A stretch of 64,000 nucleotides of DNA from Caballeronia calidae (GCF_900044055.2 NZ_FCOX02000020.1:1-64000), one strand, 5' to 3'. Positions 44,660 through 53,453 are shown, counted from the first letter of the stretch. A program made the numbers and translations. The notes: generated from the letters alone by a model not told the origin.

Positions 44660-45988
44660 TTAGACATAAGCAGCTTGTGCAATCGCGTCCTGAATTTCGA
44701 CGTCAAGCGAGGCGGGATCGTCGAGCGCATTCTTGAGACGCGCATTCATCGCATCGACATCAGCGATGCGTTCGATCCAGCCGCGACCGAACGTCTGGTG
44801 CGCGTATTTGCGAAAGCCGTTCTGTCGCTCCGGCTGACTTAGGCCCAGACGATGCAGCAGGTCCGACATGCGGTGACGCTTGTCTTCCAGCGTTTCGTCG
44901 GGGCCGGCCGAGTCGTCGTCATGACCAGCTGCGCCGTCGATGCCCGATGGCTCGCCATCGCCTGCGCCTTCGGCCTCAGATTGCCCCTGCTCAGGCTGAA
45001 GGAGCGGATCGCCAATCGACTGTACCGTCCCATCTGACTCCAGCAGCGCGACCGCACGACTGGCAGCTTCGAGCGCCGGTTGCGCCTCGTCCGCGCCGTC
45101 CAGCAGCGCGCCCAGGTCGATGTCGGCATCGAGCACCGTCAACATCTGCTTCTGACGCACGGCCTGACCATTGTCGTCAATCCGCGTGATGTCGAACTCT
45201 TTTTTCGAGAGCCAGAAGCGCGCGCCGGTGAGCCTGCCGCGCGCCAACGCCACAGTTTGCATCGCCGAATAAGCCTTCTGCAGCACGTAGATGGAGTTGG
45301 TCGGCAGTTCGATCAGACCGAGTCCCTTCACGTCGGGAACCGCGAACAAAAAGTTTGCGGTCAGGTTGCACTTGCGGTCCTGATACTGCGGACAGACGTG
45401 AGGATCACAGACGCCATCGGGAATGTCGTCGTCTTGCCGGTGAACGACCAGTCGCCCACCGAAGGATCGTCGCGCCCGCTGTGCGCGTGCGTTACGCTCG
45501 ACCGGCGCGTACGTCTTGCAATAGCGTTTGCCATCGCGGTCGTACTCCGAGAAGTACTGTCGCCCGGTTGTCGTGTACGCGGCCATCTGATTCGGCACAT
45601 TGCGCAGCCAGTCGTCGAACGCGAACATGATCGGGAAGCGGTATAGCCGCAACCCGTGACCACGATCTTCGCCATACAGCCTCAGGATCTCGTCAGCCGT
45701 GTCTGGATTCGAGAAATCCGAGCGTCTGCTGACGAAGTAGTCGACGTTTCGCGGAACGAGCGCGTTGCGCAGCTTCAGCGACATTTCGAGCACCTTGCCG
45801 ATCGCTTCGAACGACTCACCCGCGGCCACCATGTCGTTATAGAGCTTGAGCGCTTTCTCGTTGGCTTGGTGCGCCCGAGTGAGCACTTTGATACCGGGTC
45901 GAATCTTGCCGATCGTGGGCGGGCGAATAGCTCGTTCTTCAACGAGACTGCGCGGCGCGTGATCGAACATCTGAACGACTGCATTCAT
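44660..45988 (-). CDS. gp3-like recombination directionality/metal-binding protein
   Basis: A 442-residue protein. The cysteine cluster CDPHVCPQYQDRKC (about 203-216), followed by VKGLGLIELPTNSIYVLQKA and VALARGRLTGARFWLSKKE, resembles the phiC31 gp3 type of recombination directionality factor. These are often annotated as hydrolase or metal-binding proteins on conjugative elements. The C-terminus is acidic and low-complexity, then a helical end (QNGFRKYAHQTFGRGW). It is not certain that it directs a recombinase here, as no serine integrase is seen. The ATG overlaps the preceding gene stop (ATGA). It is the second gene of the operon. Confidence 0.6.
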   Translation of the reverse strand: MNAVVQMFDHAPRSLVEERAIRPPTIGKIRPGIKVLTRAHQANEKALKLYNDMVAAGESFEAIGKVLEMSLKLRNALVPRNVDYFVSRRSDFSNPDTADEILRLYGEDRGHGLRLYRFPIMFAFDDWLRNVPNQMAAYTTTGRQYFSEYDRDGKRYCKTYAPVERNARAQRARRSFGGRLVVHRQDDDIPDGVCDPHVCPQYQDRKCNLTANFLFAVPDVKGLGLIELPTNSIYVLQKAYSAMQTVALARGRLTGARFWLSKKEFDITRIDDNGQAVRQKQMLTVLDADIDLGALLDGADEAQPALEAASRAVALLESDGTVQSIGDPLLQPEQGQSEAEGAGDGEPSGIDGAAGHDDDSAGPDETLEDKRHRMSDLLHRLGLSQPERQNGFRKYAHQTFGRGWIERIADVDAMNARLKNALDDPASLDVEIQDAIAQAAYV

Positions 45989-46254
45989 GATGGTTTCCTT
46001 GCGAGAAAGAAGATGGCGTTGGTCCGCAGCGTTTCAGCCTGAGATTGCATCTCTCGGGCTGCCGCACTGCCGCGACTTTCACTGATATGGGAGATGAAGA
46101 CAGAGCGCTCGCGATCGCCGTACATCGCGACCTGAGCAACCTCGCAGCGCGCGCGCCACACGGCAGACGTGGTGTCGGCCTCCTCGCGCTCGGTATTGAT
46201 TTGATGCTTGATGGCCTCGGCGATACGGTGATCGAGGCGGTCGGGCAACAACAT
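45985..46254 (-). CDS. Hypothetical first gene of the minus-strand operon
   Basis: An 89-residue protein with a GGAGG ribosome site. It reads MLLPDRLDHRIAEAIKHQIN and is helical and highly charged. Its stop overlaps the start of the gp3-like gene (ATGA). A strong leader terminator lies about 50 bases upstream. There is no known domain, and the role is unknown. Confidence 0.65.
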   Translation of the reverse strand: MLLPDRLDHRIAEAIKHQINTEREEADTTSAVWRARCEVAQVAMYGDRERSVFISHISESRGSAAAREMQSQAETLRTNAIFFLARKPS

Positions 46255-46305
46255 AGAACAGCACCTCCGTTGAGAAAGGTCCGGCTCGCGCCAAAGCGAC
46301 GGACG

Positions 46306-46391
46306 AAAAAAAAGCTCGCTCCGGTGAGGGAGCGAGCTTCGTGAAATCGATATAGAGACCTACGCGCCACGTCCCTTCCGGGGACGTGGCG
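46306..46391 (-). terminator. Leader terminator and hairpin upstream of the operon
   Basis: An 11-bp perfect stem (AAGCTCGCTCC 46312-46322, GGAGCGAGCTT 46329-46339) is followed on minus by T8, a textbook rho-independent terminator about 50 bases before the first gene. A second 11-bp perfect hairpin (46365-46375 with 46381-46391) lies upstream. As no minus-strand gene precedes it, it may attenuate the operon. Confidence 0.7.
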
Positions 46392-46931
46392 TGCAGGGAG
46401 CGGCCGGCATAAGCCGGTGTCGCTCGGTCAGAGAACGTAAAGTCGTTCTCGCGCAGCTTGGTCACGCCGCGCAACAGCCCTTTTCGGAATTACTTCCGCC
46501 GCAGGAATCACGGATCAGCCAACTTCGATCGTTCTACCCAGATCAGGCTCTGGAGAGAGAACACCCGAAAACCCGGGTTCGAACGATGTACCGGCGCAAA
46601 TGAATGCAGCACAAGGTACGAGTATCACGGCTGAAATTGGGGAGTGTGTAGCGAGCACACTCAGCACAAGGAAGATTTCCACACCGGTGGCGATCCGGTG
46701 GGCGCATGCCGAACGCACGAGGCGGGCACGACTTGCAGAAAAAAGACGGACTCCGGGCTTGGAGTCGAGGTCGATGCGTCGGTGACGCGGGGAATGGAGT
46801 TGAGTATCCCGGTTATCGACGCTCGCGTGCGGTGAAAAGCTCGCGAAATTCATATAGCTTTCGCCCGTTCGACTCTTGCCTAATCAATGAAAATTCTATG
46901 TGAGAGAGAACACAGACATACCGAAAATCCC
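46392..46931. other. Divergent intergenic region
   Basis: About 540 bases between the minus-strand operon and the plus-strand genes starting at 46932. It should hold promoters for both directions. I see no gene. A small frame (46515-46853) is present but has no ribosome site. Confidence 0.5.
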
Positions 46932-47531
46932 ATGGCTGCAACCGACCTAGAAGCGCCTGACGAAGACTCAAAGCGAACCGCTGCTCTCACCAACGAGAGC
47001 GCTGCGCAAAGCGGTCTTCGTCCGTTGAACCGACTGACGAACGACAGTCGTCTCGCACGCATCAACGGCGACACGCTGGCAAAAACGGAACTGCCGTATT
47101 ACTCGTTGTTCGCGCGTGAATTCCTCCGAGCCGACTTCAACTTCGCGGCCGCAAAGATGACCGTTGCGCGCGGCGGCAAGCTGATCGCCATCGAGGCGGA
47201 GTTTCGCACGGCCGAGGCGTTCATGAAAAAGGCGCTCGCATGGGCGAATAAGTTTCCAGGTCGACGCGCTCCGACTCCGCCGGAAATGGTCACGCTTGAA
47301 ATCAAGCACGCCACGTCCGGTCGTCTTGTGCGGCTCCTCTCGATGTATGACCAGCTTTTCCTGAAGACGATGGAAGCGCTGATGCTGAGAACCATGACGG
47401 CTCATGTGCGCCAATCCGCACTCGAGGCTGCCGAGGCACGCATCAATCAAATCCCTTTCTTGTGCATGCCGGACAACGACCGCTTTGCGCCAGAAGGTGT
47501 GCTGCTTCCGGACTCGGATCGTACACACTGA
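46932..47531 (+). CDS. DUF1845/AcaB-like integrating element protein
   Basis: A 199-residue protein (start 46932; an ATG 45 bases earlier is possible). The body YSLFAREFLRADFNFAAAKM, GGKLIAIEAEFRTAEAFMKK and SGRLVRLLSMYDQLFLKTME resembles the PFL_4669/DUF1845 (AcaB) family found on PFGI-1-like integrating conjugative elements. It also shares a pattern with the protein at 51716, S-x-R-h-h-x-h-h-x-x-h-D-x-x-h. The family includes transcription regulators of transfer genes. The assignment is by memory and is moderate only. Confidence 0.5.
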   Translation: MAATDLEAPDEDSKRTAALTNESAAQSGLRPLNRLTNDSRLARINGDTLAKTELPYYSLFAREFLRADFNFAAAKMTVARGGKLIAIEAEFRTAEAFMKKALAWANKFPGRRAPTPPEMVTLEIKHATSGRLVRLLSMYDQLFLKTMEALMLRTMTAHVRQSALEAAEARINQIPFLCMPDNDRFAPEGVLLPDSDRTH

Positions 47532-47612
47532 CATCGGAACGGCCCAGCGCTTCGCGTTTGCCATGCGGTGGCGCTGGACTTGCTCGATCTAACAACGACG
47601 GGAGGACCCCGC

Positions 47613-48434
47613 ATGGACTTACGCGAAATCCAACGACTGCATGCGCAGTTCGCACCTGACTCGATGACTATCGATCTGCCGCGGCAAATCGCTGCGCTGC
47701 CGGCACCCGCAGATCTGACGGCAAACGCCAAGACAACCACGCTCAAGGTGCGGCTTCCGAAGGCAGTGCCTGTCGCTCGCCGAAGCCTCGTCGCAGTCGC
47801 TATCGCTGCTGTCGTGGCTATGGCGGGTATGGGAGCCGCGTCGTTGTACAAGTCGGTGGGCGCGCCCTCAGCGCACGATGTAAAGAAGACCGCCGCGCAG
47901 CCGCAATCCAACGGAAGCGAACGGCCAGCAACGGAAGGACCGGCAGTCGCCACGGCGACGCGCCCGATCGACGCAGAGCCACCTCATCCGGTAGCGCTCG
48001 CTCCGATGCTGACAGGAAAAGACGTCACTGCTGCCTCCCCAGTCGGTCTGACGGCTGACCAGTTCAAGAATTCGTTGAGTACGACAGGCGGCCCAGCAGC
48101 GAGCGCGGCCTCCACCAAGGCCATTCCTCCAGTCTCGAACGATGAGCAACGCGCGGCCGCGTCGCCTATTCATCAAGCCCGTCGCGAGCCAGAGGTGACT
48201 AGTCAGGCTTCCACTAAACCCGCGACTTCAGTGACGCCCGCGCAAGCTGCGGCGCAGCCTGCCGCCGAGGAGCAAGCGTCGCAACAACACGCGGCACCGG
48301 CCCGTACGCACCGCTACCGTCATCGCTCGCATTCGCGGGATGAGCAGGTAAGCGATGGCGACACCGGGTCGGCTGCAAGCAAGAAGTCAGCGCCTGCAAA
48401 CCGCGGCGGGGCGAACGAAGTGCAAATGTTTTAA
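47613..48434 (+). CDS. Membrane-anchored Ala/Pro-rich hypothetical protein
   Basis: A 273-residue protein (ribosome site GGGAGGA before the ATG at 47613). Residues 1-45 are cytoplasmic. A transmembrane helix at about 48-68 reads SLVAVAIAAVVAMAGMGAAS. The remaining 200 residues are low-complexity (Ala, Pro, Gln, Ser, Thr) and periplasmic. The tail is basic and His-rich (THRYRHRSHSRDEQ) and ends VQMF. The layout is like small pilus or secretion accessory proteins. It precedes the bactofilin gene by 12 bases, suggesting joint function. Confidence 0.65.
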   Translation: MDLREIQRLHAQFAPDSMTIDLPRQIAALPAPADLTANAKTTTLKVRLPKAVPVARRSLVAVAIAAVVAMAGMGAASLYKSVGAPSAHDVKKTAAQPQSNGSERPATEGPAVATATRPIDAEPPHPVALAPMLTGKDVTAASPVGLTADQFKNSLSTTGGPAASAASTKAIPPVSNDEQRAAASPIHQARREPEVTSQASTKPATSVTPAQAAAQPAAEEQASQQHAAPARTHRYRHRSHSRDEQVSDGDTGSAASKKSAPANRGGANEVQMF

Positions 48435-48446
48435 GGAATCGACACC

Positions 48447-48899
48447 GTGAAAACCGAACTCAATATCACGCTTATTGCGCGCGGCTGCGCGATCACCGGC
48501 GACATGGTCGTGGATCACGGCGTCTCGTGCTTCGGCCTGCTCGACGGCGGCATCATCTCAACGGCGGGTCTGTTGCACATTGGCGACGGCGGCCTTGTCA
48601 AAGGCACGGCGCAGGGCGAGCACGTTCGCATTGACGGGCGCGTCCACGGGGACGTACACGCGCGTGGCGCCCTGGAAATCAACGGTCAAGTCTCGGGCGA
48701 CATCTTCTACTGCGGCACGATCCGCCTTGGTCCGCGCGCTTCTTTGAACGGCACGCTGAAGCGCGTTGCCAGAATGCTGACAATCGAGGCCGATTCGACG
48801 CCTGACGAAGGGCCTATCGCCGCTCCGCGCATGGACGACATGAAAGGCCCGGAACGCACGGAATCAAATGTGACAGAGCTCTCCCGCGCAATGGCTTGA
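48447..48899 (+). CDS. Bactofilin (polymer-forming cytoskeletal protein)
   Basis: A 150-residue bactofilin (DUF583). The beta-helix repeat region is at about 45-105 (AQGEHVRIDGRVHGDVHARG and ALEINGQVSGDIFYCGTIRL). Bactofilins polymerise without nucleotides and serve as scaffolds at membranes or for enzymes. The start is GTG at 48447. Bactofilin genes on conjugative elements are often next to transfer genes. It lies directly after the membrane-anchored gene, which might be its membrane tether. Confidence 0.85.
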   Translation: MKTELNITLIARGCAITGDMVVDHGVSCFGLLDGGIISTAGLLHIGDGGLVKGTAQGEHVRIDGRVHGDVHARGALEINGQVSGDIFYCGTIRLGPRASLNGTLKRVARMLTIEADSTPDEGPIAAPRMDDMKGPERTESNVTELSRAMA

Positions 48900-48957
48900 G
48901 CCTTTTAAGGCCTGATGATTTGCCGATAACGGGTCAACGTCTCCAAGAACCACGACC

Positions 48958-49167
48958 ATGAAACCGATTGACCCAATCTTCGATTTCGTCACTATGACCT
49001 GGGACGCGGCAGCGCAAGAAGCCGCGTTCGAGGGCCATTGCTTTTGCATGCTCGACACCGGGCGGCTCGTGAACGGTCAGGCACTGACGCCGGGCACGCC
49101 GCACTGGAACCGCCCGGCGTACAAGTCGGTCGTGACGTACAAACTGGCTATGCGTCAGAAACCGTAG
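48958..49167 (+). CDS. Small hypothetical protein
   Basis: A 69-residue protein (MKPIDPIFDFVTMTWDAAAQ, then CFCMLDTGRLVNGQALTPGT). There is no signal or membrane segment and no known domain. It has a weak ribosome site. It lies 58 bases after the bactofilin gene on the same strand and is followed by a terminator at 49217. It may be the last gene of that operon. Confidence 0.5.
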   Translation: MKPIDPIFDFVTMTWDAAAQEAAFEGHCFCMLDTGRLVNGQALTPGTPHWNRPAYKSVVTYKLAMRQKP

Positions 49168-49216
49168 GGTTTGACTGAATCCTCGTCTCCCGCACGCTTG
49201 ACCGATATGGATTGCT

Positions 49217-49241
49217 GCCCGCTTCTGAGCGGGCTTTTTTT
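49217..49241 (+). terminator. Rho-independent terminator
   Basis: A GCCCGC (49217-49222)/GCGGGC (49229-49234) stem is followed by T7. It closes the 46932-49167 gene run. Confidence 0.9.
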
Positions 49242-49322
49242 ACTACGTGAGTATGAACGTCACGGGTTCACGTGACGATGAGTAACGTCGCTATGCCTTA
49301 AACTTTACTGACTGAGGCCACC

Positions 49323-49596
49323 ATGCCCGACGCCGTCCCGAAGCCCGAAAACGAGTTCCTGAATACGTTGCAAGGAGAGCAAGCGCGTCTCCATTTTTTT
49401 TGGTCAACGGCATAAAGCTGACGGGCGTCATTCAGTCCTTCGACTCGTACACGGTCTACCTCAACGCAGGGGCCGCTCACAAGTAATCTTCAAACACGCC
49501 ATTTCGACGGTCAGCAAAGACCAGGGCCCTCCCAGCTCCGAGCGTCAGGCCCGCCCCGAGCGATGCGCGCGTTCTGACCGACGTTTGCGTGAGTAG
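49323..49596 (+). pseudogene. hfq: Broken hfq paralogue
   Basis: The reading begins MPDAVPKPENEFLNTLQGEQ and shifts frame in a run of eight T. It continues FLVNGIKLTGVIQSFDSYTV, then YLNAGAAHK, and shifts again at AAGTAATC. It ends VIFKHAISTVSKDQG with about 20 more codons to a TAG at 49594. These are the Sm1 motif (NGIKLTGVIxSFD) and the Sm2 motif (KHAIST) of the Sm-like RNA chaperone Hfq. Two single-base losses destroy the frame. The ORF ends early (31 codons) as written. A homopolymer error is possible for the first site, but two lesions make real decay likely. Confidence 0.8.
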
Positions 49597-49613
49597 GCAC
49601 GGGAGCCGCGCCA

Positions 49614-49802
49614 ATGCAGACATTCGCCCGTCCGGACGCTGGCAACCAGACGTGTCAGACCTATCCGCGCCGGCCCCGGCACGCTGCAACACAATCTGCG
49701 AAAGTTCCGTTTGACGGCGTGGACGACGTCGCCGCAACATTGGTGGAGGGACGCTATCCGGAGAGCGTCCCACTGCGTGTGCGCATTCGGTTAGTGCCTT
49801 GA
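49614..49802 (+). CDS. Small hypothetical protein (tentative)
   Basis: A 62-residue frame (MQTFARPDAGNQTCQTYPRR, then VEGRYPESVPLRVRIRLVP). There is no ribosome site, and it is close to the decayed hfq. It has no known domain. It may be chance. Confidence 0.3.
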   Translation: MQTFARPDAGNQTCQTYPRRPRHAATQSAKVPFDGVDDVAATLVEGRYPESVPLRVRIRLVP

Positions 49803-49831
49803 ATCCAAAGCAGAAAAGGCTTGTTACAAAA

Positions 49832-49871
49832 CGTGCCGAATATTCACACCCCTCTTATTCGGCACGCTTTT
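49832..49871 (+). terminator. Rho-independent terminator
   Basis: A perfect 11-bp stem (CGTGCCGAATA 49832-49842, TATTCGGCACG 49856-49866) is followed by CTTTT. It separates this region from the convergent helicase gene. Confidence 0.7.
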
Positions 49872-49981
49872 CGTATTGTGAAAGCCCATCGAGGCTCGCT
49901 TTGCGCGCGTCAAGCTCCAAACTACCCGCCGTCCGATTGGCCGAAAATTCGCTCAGCAAGCGTGGTTCTGCAGATGTCGAC

Positions 49982-51706
49982 TTAGCCCGCGATAGCTCCC
50001 TGGTTGAGCTGCGCCTCAACGACAAATCGGGACTCGAAGTTTTTCGACGTCCCCGAGACCATTAACGATTCGCGAGCACGCGTCATGGCGACATAGAACA
50101 GCCGCCGCTCTTCTGGCTCGGTCGATTTGGGGTCTGGGACGATCGTCTCCTCGCTGCGGGCAATCCAGACGTGATCCCATTCGAGCCCTTTGGAGCTGTG
50201 CATTGTCGTGAGAATGAGAGCGCCCGGCGTCGGCTCGTTATTATCTTGGCGTAGGAAAAGCAGCCGTTCAGCGAAACTGCCTGACAGGCGCGACAAAACG
50301 TCGTTCGTCGCTTGAATCGCGCGGATTGCGGAATCCTTTTTCGCTTACTTCAACATCCACTCGGCGACGCCCGAGAGCGTCAGCGAATAGAATTTACGAT
50401 CGCACAGGCTTTGCCATTCGGCGAGCCGCTTCATGAACTCGCGATAGTTCGTCGCCACTTCCTCGGGCAGCCCGAGATCAACCAACTCCGCCCGCCCCTT
50501 CTGCGTCAGTTCCGCACCCATATCCGCGTGGAGTGCGCGTAGCTGCTGGGCGGTAAGCCCTAGGTGCGCCAAGACCGCATCGAGGCCGGTGTCTTTGATT
50601 CGATCCGCGATTTCGAGCAGATTGCACATCAGCGCGCCCTCCGGGCGGCTGAGGACGGACGCGCCCGATGCCCGGTAGTACTTGATGCCATGCGAGCGGC
50701 AGACTGCCTCAAGAGGGTCTAGTATGCGGTTAGTACGCGCCAGGATCGCGCACGACTGCCCTTTCGCGAGCAACGGCGCAAGCACCTCGACCGCCGCGGT
50801 TGCCTCCTCATATTCATCTGGATGGCGGGACGTTTGCACGTTGCCCCCCGAGCCCTTCTCTGCCCGCAGCACCTTGGCAATGCGGTCGGCGTTGTTGCGA
50901 ATCACGCGGTCGGCTGCGCCCAGAATCTCCGCGCGGCACCGGTAGTTGCTGCCGAGGACAACCGGCTTTGCGGCGAACGATTGGATAAACGACTCCATGC
51001 CCCGATAGCCCAGCGCCTCGCGGAATGCGTAGATGCTCTGGTCGTCGTCGCCGACGACCGTCACGATGGAGCCTGCCTGCGCGTGCAGTTCAATCCAGCG
51101 GTACTGCAGCGGGTCCGTGTCCTGAAACTCGTCAACGAGCAGATAGGTGAACGCGTATGGGGCGATGGTGCCTTGCTCCATCCCCTCAACGGCCAAGCGC
51201 AGCATGTCCTGGAAATCGATCTTGCCGTTACGCGCAAGCGCGTCCTGATAGGCGTGGTAAAGCTCGCCGTCGGTAGTGTTCGGGTCGCACCGCCCGAAAT
51301 TGGTTTTGATCTTCTCGATGGTTGGGATAACGTCTTCTGCCTTCCCGTCGCGGCCGAGTTCCTGCATGACGCGGATGAGCAGGCCAAGCCTGTCGCCATC
51401 GGAGGCGATATCGAGCGCCCGCGCGCCGGGGCGTTTCAGTTGTTTGAAGGCGAGGGAATGGAAGGTACCTGCGATGAGGCGCTTCTTCACGGATTCGCCG
51501 GCAGCGGCCAGGATGCGCTCGCGCAATTCGAGCGCGGCGTCCTTCGAGAACGTGACCGCGCCCACCGTAGCGGCGCTGTCTTGTAGCAGTAGAGCTGCCT
51601 TTGTGGCGATCGTTTTCGTCTTGCCCGCACCCGGACAAGCGATCGCCACGCAATGCTGGCGCAACTGGGCGACTTCCCGTTGCTGGGGATTAAGTTCGTC
51701 CAGCAT
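49982..51706 (-). pseudogene. UvrD-like helicase with in-frame stop
   Basis: A 575-codon superfamily 1 helicase. Motif I is ACPGAGKTKTIA (about 23-34). Motifs Ia, II (LLVDEFQDTDP), III (VVGDDDQSIYAFREALG) and IV (GSNYRCRAEIL) are intact. A TAA at 50345-50347 stops the frame after 453 codons (VAEWMLK). The same frame resumes beyond it with AIRAIQATNDVLSRLSGS, motif V (TTMHSSKGLEWDHVWIA) and motif VI (RRLFYVAMTRARESLMVSG). A single base change would restore the full protein. Without motifs V and VI the first part should not act as a helicase. Two separate polypeptides or readthrough remain possible. Confidence 0.85.
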
Positions 51707-51715
51707 CGCGCCTCC

Positions 51716-52552
51716 TTAGTTGCCGCGGACCGTCGTCATCAGCTTCAGGTGCGTCATGTACCCGCGAATGCCAAGCGGGTTGAAGCGCTTGAGGAAGTTG
51801 ACCGCTTCATCGTCCACGTCGGACTGATCGCGGATGCCGTTCCAGACCATGAAGTCGAAGTGATCCATCGCCCGGTCGAACTTCATGATGACACCCAGCA
51901 CGCGCATCGAAAAGCGCGAATACGCCTCGACTTCGATGTCCATCGCGGGCATCGGGATCGTCGGCTCGAACACAAATTCCTTGTTCGCCCGAAGCTCCGC
52001 TTCCTTTTGCTGGCGGAAGCCTTCGGCCACGCGCAGTTGCTCGTCAACGTAGCTCTCAATGCCCGCAAGCAGCTTTTCGAGCGCGCTGTTGACCACTTCC
52101 TTGTCGTTTTCGCCGAAGGTCGAGCGGCCGAAGCGCTGCATGTTGATGCTCATGCGGTTGATGTACGGCCACCATTGCTCAAACAGCGGCTTCAGGCGTG
52201 TGTGATTCAGACGCACGCGTGCGGTCACAACTGCGGCGCCGGAAAGCTGGCGGTCCAGCAACTGACGGCCGATCTCACGGCGCCGCTTGATGATGGCGAT
52301 ACGCTCAGCGGCAGGCAGGTCGCGGAAGAGCTTGCGCGTCTTGGCGACTTCCGCCCGCTTCATGTCGGCGTCGTCGGTGGAGATCACGCCTTCCTTCTGG
52401 AGGCGGTCTGCGTCCGCCTCCATCTGCGTCAACTCGCGCTCAAGCTCGCCGTCGTCCGCGCCGTCGGTCGTCAGCGGCGCCTCGACCGTACCTTGTTCAA
52501 GTGCGCTCAGCGCGACCTTCTCTTCACTGCCGGGTTCGACAACCGTGCTCAT
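51716..52552 (-). CDS. DUF1845/AcaB-like integrating element protein
   Basis: A 278-residue protein (start 52552; AGGAG 9 bases before). The N-terminus is acidic. A coiled-coil stretch reads LERELTQMEADADRLQKEG. The C-terminal half reads IEVEAYSRFSMRVLGVIMKF, then DRAMDHFDFMVWNGIRD, and resembles the PFL_4669/DUF1845 family and the protein at 46932. Such proteins are typical of PFGI-1-like elements, next to helicase and transfer genes. The helicase gene follows after 9 bases. Confidence 0.5.
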   Translation of the reverse strand: MSTVVEPGSEEKVALSALEQGTVEAPLTTDGADDGELERELTQMEADADRLQKEGVISTDDADMKRAEVAKTRKLFRDLPAAERIAIIKRRREIGRQLLDRQLSGAAVVTARVRLNHTRLKPLFEQWWPYINRMSINMQRFGRSTFGENDKEVVNSALEKLLAGIESYVDEQLRVAEGFRQQKEAELRANKEFVFEPTIPMPAMDIEVEAYSRFSMRVLGVIMKFDRAMDHFDFMVWNGIRDQSDVDDEAVNFLKRFNPLGIRGYMTHLKLMTTVRGN

Positions 52553-52754
52553 TCGCCATTTCTCCTGTCTGGACCGCATCGGTCCCGTTTCATCGTGGGG
52601 GATCAGGCAAGCGAAGCGCGTTGCCCATAATCCATATTGTTGCGGCGGGGGCAGCGTGTTGAAGCTCGAAACGGTGGTTATTTGAAGCGCCTTTCACCGA
52701 ATTATCGGCGCGCTTCGAGGCAGGCGGTGGCTAGACGAAGGCGTAAAAAGCAAA

Positions 52755-52780
52755 GGCAACGCTATCCGGACAGCGTTGCC
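52755..52780 (-). terminator. Rho-independent terminator of the transfer operon
   Basis: A 9-bp perfect stem (GGCAACGCT 52755-52763, AGCGTTGCC 52772-52780) is followed on minus by TTTGCTTTTT. It lies 60 bases after the DUF4400 gene and ends the transfer operon. Confidence 0.8.
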
Positions 52781-52838
52781 TCAGGGGGAATGAAGCAATT
52801 TTTTTGATGAGCTGCTAATGCGTCGCGCGACGTTTTTC

Positions 52839-53453
52839 CTATCTCGACGACTGGAAGGACTCGGCCGCCTTCCATAGCAGACCTCCGAGGAGCGCGGCAA
52901 CGGCGACCCAGTAGCCGACCAAGACAGGCAACGGAACCACGAGCACCGCGAACAGCGTGCCGGTCACTAGCAGCAGCCCGTGCCCCGCCAGATGAAAAGA
53001 CAGGGGACTCACGAAGCCCGCAGCCGACGCTTTGATCTTCCTGCGCGCCGCACCGTCGATGAACATGCCGAAGGCAAAAAGCAGTGTTCCGACGATCCAC
53101 ATCTTCATCACCATCGCGCGGAAAAGCATGCGGTACACCAGCAACCAGAAGTTCTCGGTCCACGTATGCGCGAACGACGAGAACCCGCCATCGTTCAAAC
53201 CGCCCACGTCTCCGGACGCATTCAGCGTGCGGTGCAGCAGCCCACTATCGACAAATGCACGCCGGAATTCGTCGTTGGCGCTGTGCATGGCTCCGTCGAC
53301 CCGCTCCTGCCCTACCGACGCAACGAGGGAACGTGTCTCTGCTTCGGGCACTTCGAACAGACTTCGCTCCGGGATCGCCGGCATGACCGCGATGGCTAGC
53401 ACCGGCACGAGCAGAAACCACACCTTGATGTGCGAACCGAACCGACTAGCCAT
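52839..53453 (-). CDS. DUF4400 (PFL_4697-type) integrating element membrane protein
   Basis: A 204-residue membrane protein. The start MASRFGSHIKVWFLLVPVLA at 53453 is chosen because the longer frame has an unlike extension. Transmembrane helices are at about 12-30 and 107-126 (MLFRAMVMKMWIVGTLLFAF), with two more near the end (LLLVTGTLFAVLVVPLPVLV and GYWVAVAALLGGLLW). The middle SSFAHTWTENFWLLVYRM is typical of DUF4400. These proteins belong to the transfer apparatus of PFGI-1-like elements, next to the coupling protein. It overlaps the preceding gene by 8 bases. Confidence 0.75.
   Translation of the reverse strand: MASRFGSHIKVWFLLVPVLAIAVMPAIPERSLFEVPEAETRSLVASVGQERVDGAMHSANDEFRRAFVDSGLLHRTLNASGDVGGLNDGGFSSFAHTWTENFWLLVYRMLFRAMVMKMWIVGTLLFAFGMFIDGAARRKIKASAAGFVSPLSFHLAGHGLLLVTGTLFAVLVVPLPVLVGYWVAVAALLGGLLWKAAESFQSSR

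Noticed and set aside
36177..46254. A complete Dnd phosphorothioation system
   Set aside because: Only a DndC-like gene is present. DndA, DndB, DndD, DndE and the DndFGH restriction genes are not recognisable. The SMC ATPase is paired with a phosphoesterase and is not DndD-like in size.
51653..52630. 325-codon open frame on plus opposite the DUF1845-like gene
   Set aside because: It is antisense to a better supported gene with a ribosome site and family pattern. There is no recognisable domain in the plus reading.
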